From JAGRKR01 sp041397725 (GTDB lineage Bacteria; Pseudomonadota; Alphaproteobacteria; Rhizobiales; Hyphomicrobiaceae), in contig JAWKVZ010000004.1 of NCBI GenBank assembly GCA_041397725.1, forward strand, positions 62,001 through 126,000: a stretch of 64,000 nucleotides of DNA, written 5' to 3'. Of the stretch, positions 17,305-25,462 are shown piece after piece. A model generated the notes under the pieces. The model searched no databases. It saw only the letters and a program-made list of their open reading frames with translations, and had not been told where the DNA came from. The position numbers were made by a program, and so were the translations under genes. Numbering within the stretch: the stretch's first letter is position 1; every line of letters begins with the position of its first letter.

Positions 17305-18189
17305 TCAGACTTTGACGCTGGCCGCCTGGGCGTCGAGATGCGCCACCAGCCCCGGCTCGATCCTCAGCGCGGTCGCCAGGCGCGTCAGGAACTCGCGCTC
17401 CTCGTTGGTGTCCGGATCGATGGCGAGCCGGGCCGCCGTATAGATCTTCGCCGCATCCTCGGCGCTCTGCACCCCCTCGGCGAGATCCTCCGGTTGCGCG
17501 GGCTCGGCGATCTCGCCTTTCAGGAACTCGGCATCCTCGTCGCCAAGCCCCGCGGCGCTGAAACTGCCCATGATCCGCTTGCGCTCCGTCTCGTCGATGG
17601 AGCCATCGGCCATGCCGGCAGCGATCATGGCCCGCAGGCAAGTGATCGCCGTGTCCTCGTTGGAGGCCTCCTCCTCGAAGCCGCTGCCAGCCGGTGCGGT
17701 GAGATCGCCGATCTCGGCATCCGTGCGCTTGGTTTCGAGCAGAGGCCGCCCGGACTGATAGTTCTGCAGAGCCTTGTAGGCGAGGCCGCCGATGAGTGCG
17801 AGGCCGCCGAGCTTGGCAGCCGTGCCGGCGATGCCGCGCCCCGTCTGGGTGCCAAGCAGAACAGCCGCCAGACCGCCGAGCACGGCGCCCGTTCCGAGCT
17901 GGTTCTGGGCCATCAGATCCTTGGCCTTGCCCAGGAGATCGCCGGCGCCGGGGCCGCCGGTCGCCTTGCGCAGAATGTCGTCGAGGGCGTTGCCGACGCC
18001 GGTCTTCTGCTCGACCTTGCCGGCCGCATCACGCACGCCCTCGGTCGCGGTCCCGAAGACCTGGCCGAGAATGCCGCCGATGTTTCCGAGCGGGCCGGCC
18101 GCGCCCTCGGCGGGGGCCTGCCCCGGCGCTCCGGGAGTGGCAGCGCCTCCGAGGAACGAGTCCAGGAGCTTCTTGGCGTCGATCGACAT
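17305..18189 (-). CDS. DUF533 (TerB-like) inner-membrane-associated protein
   Basis: This 294-residue protein begins MSIDAKKLLDSFLGG. A Gly/Ala-rich N-terminal half contains a hydrophobic segment around residues 115-135 (LGGLAAVLLG, KLGGLALIGGLA). The C-terminal half is helical and TerB-like: DTAITCLRAMIAAGMADGSIDETERKRIMG, then LAIDPDTNEEREFLTRLA. This architecture matches DUF533/YebE-type proteins, whose function is unresolved. The start at 18189 has GAGGCGAAA upstream. Confidence 0.85.
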   Translation of the reverse strand: MSIDAKKLLDSFLGGAATPGAPGQAPAEGAAGPLGNIGGILGQVFGTATEGVRDAAGKVEQKTGVGNALDDILRKATGGPGAGDLLGKAKDLMAQNQLGTGAVLGGLAAVLLGTQTGRGIAGTAAKLGGLALIGGLAYKALQNYQSGRPLLETKRTDAEIGDLTAPAGSGFEEEASNEDTAITCLRAMIAAGMADGSIDETERKRIMGSFSAAGLGDEDAEFLKGEIAEPAQPEDLAEGVQSAEDAAKIYTAARLAIDPDTNEEREFLTRLATALRIEPGLVAHLDAQAASVKV

Positions 18190-18265
18190 GGTTTCGCCTC
18201 GCAAAAAATACGGATGAGAGGCCCAACATAGGCATCGCAACCGCCGTTTCCAATACAATCCGTGG

Positions 18266-19513
18266 TCATAATTCTTTCGGACGGCTGTCGGCAGCGGTGC
18301 CGTAGCAGGCGAGACCGGCCGCAAGGCAGACCGCAATGAAGAGAAAGATGAGCTGATAGGCGGCCGGCGCATAGCCGGCACCGATGGAGGGAAAGGCGAG
18401 CGGGAGCAGGCCTGTTGTCAGGGGCAGCCCGACGCTGCCGAGCAACTGCGCGATGTTGCCGGTCGTTGCGCCGCGCCCGGCCAGATGATCGGGAAACAGA
18501 CTGCGGGTGTGAGCGACCAGCACGGGTCCGTACGAGCCGATGAAGCAGAGCAGGATCAGCAGCGTCAACGCTGCGGCAAAGCTCGGCTTCGGCACAGCAG
18601 CCAGCGCCAGCAGGATCATCACGCTCAGGCTGCCGCCACCCATGACCAGCCACTTGCGGCTGTTGATGAGGCGATCCAAGGGACCATAGCAGAGTGTGCC
18701 GACCGTCTGTGCGAACGCCATGGCGACGAGCACGTTGCCGCGGGCCAAGGGGCTCAACTCGTGCACATCGAAAAGATAGGGGCCTGCCCAAAGACCCATC
18801 ACGGTCGCGATGCTCGAGTAGGCGACGAGTTGCAGCGCCAGCACCCGATAAAGCCCCGGCGTCCGCAAGACCTGCAGCAGACCGGCCAGAGGTCGATCGT
18901 CGAGGCGAGCGGCGGCCGGTCTCGCGACGCCCGGCGGGTAGTCCCGCACCAGAACCCAGAAAAGCAGCCCGGCCAGCGCAGCCAGCGCCGCCGCGACAAT
19001 GAACGCCGAGCGCCACCCCCACTGGCTGGCGACGAATGCGAGCGGCGTTCCCGAAAGCACGATGCCGAGCTGACTGAGCGCGAACGTCCAGCTCAGCACC
19101 GTGCTCCACAGGCTCGGCGCATACCAGCGCGTCGACAGTACGATGGTCGCCATGAAGCTCGCCGCGCAGCCGAGACCAAGGAGAAAACGCGAGGCGACCA
19201 GACCGCAGGCAGTCTCCACGCTCGTGTGAAGAAGCGCGCCCGCCACGGCGAAGCCACTGAGCAAAGTGACTGTGAGGCGCGGGCCGATCCGATCGAACGC
19301 CAGGCCCACCGGGATCTGCGCCAGAAGCAGCGCGATGAAAAAGCTCGCGTTGGCGAGCCCGAGCTCGCCCGACGACAGGCCGAGCTCGCGGATGACCTCG
19401 GGTCCGATGACGCCGAGCGACGAGCGGAAGAACTGGGACAGGATCGTGACGAAGGCCAGCATCGCCATCAGGCAAAGGGCCGCGCGGACAGGAACGTCTG
19501 AGGCTTGCTTCAT
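18266..19513 (-). CDS. Major facilitator superfamily transporter
   Basis: This 415-residue, 12-helix MFS permease starts at 19513 with MKQASDVPVRAAL. The loop 2-3 motif reads FDRIGPRLT and the equivalent second-half loop reads LDRLINSRKW. The longer open frame upstream does not look like protein. It is divergent from a GntR regulator gene across about 440 bases, so the regulator may control it. The substrate is unknown. Confidence 0.88.
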   Translation of the reverse strand: MKQASDVPVRAALCLMAMLAFVTILSQFFRSSLGVIGPEVIRELGLSSGELGLANASFFIALLLAQIPVGLAFDRIGPRLTVTLLSGFAVAGALLHTSVETACGLVASRFLLGLGCAASFMATIVLSTRWYAPSLWSTVLSWTFALSQLGIVLSGTPLAFVASQWGWRSAFIVAAALAALAGLLFWVLVRDYPPGVARPAAARLDDRPLAGLLQVLRTPGLYRVLALQLVAYSSIATVMGLWAGPYLFDVHELSPLARGNVLVAMAFAQTVGTLCYGPLDRLINSRKWLVMGGGSLSVMILLALAAVPKPSFAAALTLLILLCFIGSYGPVLVAHTRSLFPDHLAGRGATTGNIAQLLGSVGLPLTTGLLPLAFPSIGAGYAPAAYQLIFLFIAVCLAAGLACYGTAADSRPKEL

Positions 19514-19952
19514 ATCGGCTTTCCCGGCGCAAACCTCGAGCGACGCCACACGCAACGCCACCAGTACCTCAACTGCGGGCTTACGAGGAAGGGGCTGTAC
19601 CACCTCACCGCCACCGGCGCACTCGCAACCGGGGACCAGGGCCGTACTCGACCGTGGGCCATGGCGGAATTGCACGAGGATCGCACCATCGCAAGCGAGC
19701 CGGGGTCGCCTTGCCTGCGCAACCAAGCTGTTGCCTTGCATGCTGACGATTTAGTGCGTAAGCCTATCATTTGATCGGCAGAATGCCGAGGTGCGCTGCT
19801 ACCGCCGGTCTTCCCGCCACTCCGCGTATCGAGGAGCGGGCGGATCGTGGTCCGTTCGTCCGGCTCGCTTTGTGCCGACCGGGATCTCTGGTCCTCCGGC
19901 GCGGATGCGAACGAGCGAAGGCCATTCGGCAATACCAGGAACGACGTGAGGC
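19514..19952. other. Divergent intergenic region between MFS transporter and GntR regulator
   Basis: These 439 bases separate divergent genes. Short open frames cross the region, but none has convincing composition or a ribosome-binding site. A weak dyad CGGCA-gaa-TGCCG lies at 19776-19788 and an AT-rich patch near 19750-19775 could hold promoters. I could not assign an operator. Confidence 0.4.
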
Positions 19953-20678
19953 ATGGCCCGGTCGAGGCATAGAAGTGGATCAACGGCGTCCCAGTTCGCG
20001 GAAGCATCGAAACCGCCGCGGACGAACCTGAGAACGGCGCAAGCCTATTCGCTGATCCGCCATCGCATTCTTTCCGGCGACATGCCGCCGGATTCTCAGC
20101 ACCTCGAGGGCGATCTCGCCGCGGTGCTCGGCATGAGCCGCACGCCGATCCGCGAGGCTCTGATCCGTCTTGCACAGGAACGTTTCGTCGAGATCCGGCC
20201 GCGCCGGGGCATCCGAGTCCTGCCTCTGTCGGTCGGCGACATCCAGGACATCTTCGACATCATCATCGACCTGGAAGCGACGGCCGCCATGCGAGCGGCC
20301 GAGCGCGGCCTTCTGACAAAGCAACTCCGTGCGCTCGACGATTTCGCCAAACGCGCCAGCCAAGCCCATCGCAAGCTCGCCATCGTACCGTGGGCGCGCG
20401 CCGATGCCGGCTTCCATCGCAAGCTCGTGGAGTTCGCCGGCAACGACCGGCTGAGCGCGATCCTGGACGTCTCCCTCGAGCAGATCCACCGCGCGCGCAT
20501 GTCGACGTCGCACCTGCAGGCCCATCCCCGGCTCTACGATCACAACCACGGCCTCGTCGCGGCGGCCATCCGCGATCGCGAGCCCGCCCGCGCGCACGCT
20601 CTTCAGCGCGACCAGCGCACCCGGTCCGCAGAGGCGCTGATCGCCCTGCTGCTGAGCGCCGGGCTCGACGCCGTCTGA
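19953..20678 (+). CDS. GntR family transcriptional regulator (FCD type)
   Basis: This is a 241-residue FadR-subfamily regulator. An N-terminal winged helix (about 28-95) contains AYSLIRHRILSGDMPP and LAAVLGMSRTPIREALIRLAQE, the GntR recognition helix. The C-terminal FCD ligand domain has DLEATAAMRAAERG and conserved metal or ligand histidines in FHRKLVEFAGN and DHNHGLVAAIRDRE. Such proteins usually repress a catabolic or transport operon and respond to an organic acid. The nearest candidate targets are the divergent MFS gene or the downstream dimethylformamidase-like gene. Confidence 0.9.
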   Translation: MARSRHRSGSTASQFAEASKPPRTNLRTAQAYSLIRHRILSGDMPPDSQHLEGDLAAVLGMSRTPIREALIRLAQERFVEIRPRRGIRVLPLSVGDIQDIFDIIIDLEATAAMRAAERGLLTKQLRALDDFAKRASQAHRKLAIVPWARADAGFHRKLVEFAGNDRLSAILDVSLEQIHRARMSTSHLQAHPRLYDHNHGLVAAAIRDREPARAHALQRDQRTRSAEALIALLLSAGLDAV

Positions 20679-20942
20679 GGTAAGAGCCTCGCGCTGAGAG
20701 GCGCTCTCGCCCCGGTGCGCTTGCCCCGCGGCGGGCCCAGCCCACGCCCCGGCGGTTCTCCCCGATCCATCACACGCCTCACGCGATCTCACGCTAGCCC
20801 CGCGCCTGATCACCGTTCATCACACGCCTGTGAGTGCCCCTCCCGCTGCGCCGGGACGAGGCCATATCAGCGTCATCGCCGGAACAGACCGGCACGGCGG
20901 TTCGCGAAACCGCATTCGAGACAACAGATGCAGGAGAGACCC

Positions 20943-21062
20943 ATGAAGATGCTCGCAGTCGCCCTTCTCGCCGCCACCGCTTTCTTCACCACGATCACCG
21001 AGTCCGGCGCCAAGCCCTATGCCGACACGCTGTTCGAGCAGATTGCCAAGACCGGCGCCTGA
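20943..21062 (+). CDS. Tiny signal-peptide ORF (39 residues)
   Basis: An ATG at 20943 is preceded by AGGAGAG at good spacing. The 39-residue product has a basic start, a hydrophobic core (MLAVALLAATAFF) and an Ala-x-Ala-like end, leaving a short mature peptide of about 16-18 residues (KPYADTLFEQIAKTGA). I do not recognise it. It would be missed by standard length cut-offs. A second ORF of similar design follows 55 bases later. Being real is supported by the ribosome-binding site and the repeated design, not by homology. Confidence 0.45.
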   Translation: MKMLAVALLAATAFFTTITESGAKPYADTLFEQIAKTGA

Positions 21063-21117
21063 GCCGCAGCCTGCGAACTGCGGATCGCCCGAGGCAGGAC
21101 GACCAGGAGACCGACCG

Positions 21118-21246
21118 ATGAAGATGACCCTCACTGCGGCTGTCCTGACCTCGGGCATTCTTCTCGTGGCAATCGGCCAGATTGCCACGAGCCCATCCGA
21201 GGCGATCCCCACCGTAGCCGAGCCTGCCCTTACACTCACGCGATGA
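21118..21246 (+). CDS. Second tiny signal-peptide ORF (42 residues)
   Basis: An ATG at 21118 follows AGGAGA. Like the previous ORF it begins MKM and is dominated by a hydrophobic segment (AAVLTSGILLVAIGQIA), then a short polar Pro/Glu-containing tail. It could be an exported peptide or a single-pass membrane microprotein. No family is recognised. It ends 189 bases before the dimethylformamidase-like gene, and a common transcript is possible. Confidence 0.42.
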   Translation: MKMTLTAAVLTSGILLVAIGQIATSPSEAIPTVAEPALTLTR

Positions 21247-21435
21247 TCCCGCGCGATCGCGCATCGACCTTGCGCGACGTTCGCCACCGCTTATGCTCAC
21301 CCGAGGTGCGCTCTCATTCTCGAAACGGTGGCGCACCCCACGTCTCGAAGCTCGAGCGTGACACGCGGCTTCGAGAACCGGCGACCAGCCGCCGTCGAAG
21401 CCGATGGCGATGGCGAATGACGGGGAGCGTTCGCA

Positions 21436-23673
21436 GTGATCCCGATTATCGGCTACGCTGATCGGCTCTCGGTTCGACCGGGTGAGCGGATCGGCTTCAA
21501 GGTCTCCAGCACGCTCGAGGGGAGCTACCGCGCGCGGCTGGTACGGGTGCGTTCCGGCGATCCCAATCCCGCCATCGGCGGTGTCCGGGTCGACGACCAT
21601 GGGCACGCCTTCTCGGGCCCGTTTCCCGCGCGCCGCCAGGAGGTGGCGCTCGGCTCCTACGTGCGCATCCCCGGCGCCGACGCCCTGCTCGGACACGAAG
21701 CACTCACCCTGGCAGCCACGGTCTGGCCGTCGACGCCTGCCAAAGGGGAGCAGGGCATCCTGTCGCTGACCGAGACGGACGGCGCTTGCCTGTTCGCACT
21801 GCAAATCGACGCCCATGGCCGCGCTTCCGCGCTCGTTCGGCTGGCAACGGGCGAAACCTTGGAAGCCGCCGTGCCGCGGCCGCTCAAGATGCGGAGCTGG
21901 TATCGGCTCGTCGCCTGCTACGACGCGGCGCGCGGCGAGCTTAGCATCAGCGAAAGCCCGCTCGGCGACGGCTTCTCCCACGGGCCGCAAGCCGCCGCGG
22001 CCGCCCGGCCACCGGAGCCGATCGCGCCCGCGGCCAGCGTGACCGCCTTCGTCGGCGCGCTCGGCGGCATGCCCGTCGCCGGCCATTTCAACGGCAAGAT
22101 CGAAGCCCCGACCGTCGCCCGGTCTGCGACCGATGCCGCCGTGCTGGCCTCGTCGGCTCAGCAGGCGCTCTCCCCGGACGTGCTCGCGCGATGGGATTTC
22201 AGCCTCGCCATCGCCTCGCTCGACATCGTCGATACCGGCCCGCTCAAGCTGCATGGCCGCGCCGTTAATCTGCCGACTCGCGCCGTCACCGGCTCCGGCT
22301 GGAACGGCAGCGAGCATTGCTGGCGGCACGCGCCCAGCCACTTCGCCGCGATCCATTTTCACGACGACGATCTTCTCGATTGCGGCTGGCAGACCGATTT
22401 CGAGCTGGAGGTGCCGGCCGATCTGGCCAGCGGCCTCTACGCCATGCGCCTCGAGGCCGACGGCCATGTGGACGACATCCCGTTCGTGGTCGCGCCACCA
22501 CGCGGAGCCCGGCGCGCCGACCTCTGCCTGGTCATTCCGACTTTCACCTACGTCGTCTATGCCAACCATGCCCGGCCGGACTTCTCCGCGGCCTGGACCG
22601 CGCGCGCCGAGGCATGGCAGGCCTACCCGCACAATCCGGCCGTGCATCGCGACTACGGCCTATCGACCTACAACATGCATTCGGACGGCAGCGGCATCGC
22701 CTATTCGTCCTGGCTCAGGCCGATGATCAACTGGCGTCCGGGCTACCTGACATTTCCCTCGGAGGTCGGTTCCGGACTGCGGCACCTGCAGGCGGATACG
22801 CACCTGCTGATCTGGCTCGATACCATGGGCTACGCCTATGACGTGGTCAGCGATCACGACGTCCACGAGGAGGGCGCCGACCTGCTGAGCCGCTACCGCA
22901 CCGTGCTCACCGCCTCGCATCCCGAATACCACACGCGCGAGACGCTCGACGCCTTCCTGAGCTACCGCAATGGCGGCGGCCGCCTCGTCTATCTCGGCGG
23001 CAACGGCTTCTACTGGCGCGTCGCCCTTTCGAAAGACGTGCCGGGTGCCATCGAGATCCGCCGCGCCGAAGGCGGGCTGAGAGCCTGGGCCGCAGAGCCC
23101 GGCGAGTACTACAACGCCTTCGACGGCGAGTTGGGCGGCTTGTGGCGCCGCGCCGGACGCCCGCCGCAGGCGCTCGTCGGTGTCGGCTTCTCCGCGCAAG
23201 GCGGCTTCTACGGCTCCTACTACCGGGTGCGCGCGGAAGCGAAGGACGCGCGCGTCTCGTGGATGCTCGACGGCATCGCAGACGAGCGCCTCGGCGATTT
23301 CGGCTACTCCGGCGGCGGCGCAGCCGGCTTCGAGCTCGACCGCGCCGACGAGCGCCTCGGCACGCCAGCCCACGCCGTCGTCGTCGCGACCTCGCAGGAC
23401 CACACACACCCGACCTGGATGCTCGTGCCGGAGGAGCAGCTCACCCACATCACGACCCTGCCCGGCGCGCCGAAGGAGGAGCTCATCCGGGCCGACATGA
23501 CGTTCTTCGAGGCACCGAACGACGGCGCCGTCTTCTCCGTCGGCTCGATCACCTTCTGCGGCAGCCTGCCGTGGAACGGCTGCGACAACAACATCTCGCG
23601 ACTGCTGAAGAACGTCGTCGACCGCTTCCTCGATCCCGACGCACGTTTCCCGCTGCCGTCGTCGGACGCCTGA
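21436..23673 (+). CDS. N,N-dimethylformamidase large-subunit-like protein
   Basis: This 745-residue protein starts at a GTG (21436) with GGGGAG eight bases upstream and resembles the large (beta) subunit of N,N-dimethylformamidase, an iron enzyme that hydrolyses DMF to dimethylamine and formate. A concanavalin/LamG-like beta region lies at about residues 60-250. The catalytic C-terminal half holds family-like segments such as VIPTFTYVVYANHARP (about 367-381), STYNMHSDGSG (410-420), ASHPEYHTRETLDAFLSYRNGGG (493-515) and GGNGFYWRV. Known enzymes bind iron through two Tyr and one Glu; I cannot place these ligands with certainty by eye. No adjacent gene resembles the small alpha subunit. The substrate could be another N-substituted amide. 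Confidence 0.78.
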   Translation: MIPIIGYADRLSVRPGERIGFKVSSTLEGSYRARLVRVRSGDPNPAIGGVRVDDHGHAFSGPFPARRQEVALGSYVRIPGADALLGHEALTLAATVWPSTPAKGEQGILSLTETDGACLFALQIDAHGRASALVRLATGETLEAAVPRPLKMRSWYRLVACYDAARGELSISESPLGDGFSHGPQAAAAARPPEPIAPAASVTAFVGALGGMPVAGHFNGKIEAPTVARSATDAAVLASSAQQALSPDVLARWDFSLAIASLDIVDTGPLKLHGRAVNLPTRAVTGSGWNGSEHCWRHAPSHFAAIHFHDDDLLDCGWQTDFELEVPADLASGLYAMRLEADGHVDDIPFVVAPPRGARRADLCLVIPTFTYVVYANHARPDFSAAWTARAEAWQAYPHNPAVHRDYGLSTYNMHSDGSGIAYSSWLRPMINWRPGYLTFPSEVGSGLRHLQADTHLLIWLDTMGYAYDVVSDHDVHEEGADLLSRYRTVLTASHPEYHTRETLDAFLSYRNGGGRLVYLGGNGFYWRVALSKDVPGAIEIRRAEGGLRAWAAEPGEYYNAFDGELGGLWRRAGRPPQALVGVGFSAQGGFYGSYYRVRAEAKDARVSWMLDGIADERLGDFGYSGGGAAGFELDRADERLGTPAHAVVVATSQDHTHPTWMLVPEEQLTHITTLPGAPKEELIRADMTFFEAPNDGAVFSVGSITFCGSLPWNGCDNNISRLLKNVVDRFLDPDARFPLPSSDA

Positions 23674-23681
23674 GACCAGCC

Positions 23682-25112
23682 TCAGTCCGCCCACACCGAA
23701 ACGCTCGGGCGCCGCTCGCGCCAGAGCGGCTGCTCGCGCTCGTAGGCTCGGGCCACGCGCAAGAGCTCCGCCTCGGCGAACGGCCGCCCGATCAGCTGGA
23801 AGGCGGCCGGCAGGCCGTTGTCCGTGAAGCCACAGGGAAGGCTCACGGTCGGTAGGCCCAGATAGTTGATCGGGCGCGTGCAATGCCCGGAAGCCACGAC
23901 CATTTCGGCGTAGTCGGGACCGGCCCGCCAGCCGGTCTCCGCTATGGTCGGCACAGGATAGGGCCAGACCGGCGCGAACAGCACGTCGACCTCGCTCAGC
24001 GCCGTGTCCAGCACGTACCGCGCGAAGCGGCGACGATGCTCGCGAACTCTCAGATAGGTCTCCCCCGGCACGAACAATCCGGCCATCAGCCGGCTCACGG
24101 TCTGCCGGCCGTAGTCGCCGACGTTGCCGGCCAGCCAGCGGCTGTGCAGCGACGCCGCCTCGACGCTGATCATGAGTGCGGTCAGACGGTTCACCAGCTC
24201 GATGCCTTCGATCTCGACCTCGCGCACCGACGCGCCGAGCTTGCCGAGGTTCGCAACGGCCGCGTCGAGGCGCGCAGCGACGTCGGGCTTCACCGGATCG
24301 TAGAGCCCTTTGCGCACGATACCGATGCGGACACCTTTGGCGCCGCCCTCGATGCCGGCGAGGTAATCCGGGATATCCACGTCCAGCGAGCCGGAATCAT
24401 CCGCGTCGGGACCGGCGATGGCCTGCAGGACGATGGCGGCGTCGCGCACTGTGCGTGTCAGCGGCCCGACCGTGTCGAGCGATCCGGAGAGCGGCACCAC
24501 GCCGGAGCGCCCGACGAGCCCTGCCGTCGGCTTCAGGCCGACGAGGCCGCACGCCGCGGCCGGCAGGCGGATCGAGCCGCCGGTATCGGAGCCGAGCGCC
24601 GCCGGCACCAGTCCTGCCGCCACGGCCGCCCCCGATCCACTCGACGATCCGCCGGTGATGTGCGCCGTGTTCCAGGGGTTCTGCACCGGCCCGGTATGCT
24701 CGTTATGCCCCATGGTGCCGAGCGCGAACTCGACCGTGTTGAGCCGCGCGATGTCCAGCGCACCAGCCGCGTCGAGCTTGGCGACGGCAAGCGCGGTGCG
24801 CGGCGACCGGTGGCCCTGCATGAGCTTGGAGCCGGCTTCGAGCAGCCAGCCCTTTCGGCCGTAGAGGTCCTTGTGGGCGAGGGGCACGCCAAAGAGTGGT
24901 CCCACGGTCTCGCCGCGCTTGCGCGACCCGGCGAGCTGCTTTGCGGAAGTCATGGCATGCTCGCGCTCGAGGCGCGCGACGGCGTTGAGCTGACGGCCCT
25001 TGCCGTCGAGGGCGGCGAGCGTCATCTCCACCGCCTCCTCGATCGCCAGCTCACCCTTGTCTATGGCAGTGCGCGTCTCCTCGATGGTGAGGCCGGGCCA
25101 GCGAGCGCTCAT
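23682..25112 (-). CDS. Amidase signature family hydrolase
   Basis: This is a 476-residue cytosolic amidase with a complete Ser-cisSer-Lys triad: Lys in GVPLAHKDLYG, the Ser loop GGSSSGSGAAVAAG, and the nucleophile Ser in GSDTGGSIRLPAAACG. It converges with the dimethylformamidase-like gene, eight bases apart. Its ATG overlaps the stop of an upstream 68-residue ORF as ATGA, so the small protein and the amidase are coupled, recalling GatC/AtzG-type helper subunits. The substrate is unknown; nearby amide-related genes suggest organic amide breakdown. Confidence 0.91.
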   Translation of the reverse strand: MSARWPGLTIEETRTAIDKGELAIEEAVEMTLAALDGKGRQLNAVARLEREHAMTSAKQLAGSRKRGETVGPLFGVPLAHKDLYGRKGWLLEAGSKLMQGHRSPRTALAVAKLDAAGALDIARLNTVEFALGTMGHNEHTGPVQNPWNTAHITGGSSSGSGAAVAAGLVPAALGSDTGGSIRLPAAACGLVGLKPTAGLVGRSGVVPLSGSLDTVGPLTRTVRDAAIVLQAIAGPDADDSGSLDVDIPDYLAGIEGGAKGVRIGIVRKGLYDPVKPDVAARLDAAVANLGKLGASVREVEIEGIELVNRLTALMISVEAASLHSRWLAGNVGDYGRQTVSRLMAGLFVPGETYLRVREHRRRFARYVLDTALSEVDVLFAPVWPYPVPTIAETGWRAGPDYAEMVVASGHCTRPINYLGLPTVSLPCGFTDNGLPAAFQLIGRPFAEAELLRVARAYEREQPLWRERRPSVSVWAD

Positions 25113-25315
25113 GGCTGCTTCTCCGTACGACCGGAGGCAGGACGGGGATGCAGCGACCCGAATGGATCGGCGGGGTGCTCCAGCTCGAGCAGCACCGCAT
25201 CGGCCGCCTCCGCCATCTTGACTGCCGCCGCCTTGGCGCGCGCGACATCCTCACGCGGCACGCCCTGTGCGATCAGCATGGCGTCCCATCCTTCCGATAC
25301 TCGGCTCGACGGCAT
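25109..25315 (-). CDS. 68-residue protein translationally coupled to the amidase
   Basis: This small protein starts at 25315 with AAAGGGGGA well placed upstream, and its stop overlaps the amidase start by four bases. It is largely helical with a core like GVPREDVARAKAAAVKMAEAADAVLLE and a Pro-rich tail (HPADPFGSLHPRP). The position and helical character resemble accessory subunits of amidase-signature enzymes (GatC, AtzG), but I cannot demonstrate sequence similarity to those families. Confidence 0.62.
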   Translation of the reverse strand: MPSSRVSEGWDAMLIAQGVPREDVARAKAAAVKMAEAADAVLLELEHPADPFGSLHPRPASGRTEKQP

Positions 25316-25462
25316 ACGGACTATCCCCCTTTGGCGCGATGCGGCGTGAACCGGTGCGCGCAGCGACGAAGCGACCGGCCGTCAGAGGTTAGCGCGAGTT
25401 GGAATTGCACACCAACCCCCACGCAGCTAGTCTCGCTCGGGAACCAGAAAGGTGTCTCTGTC

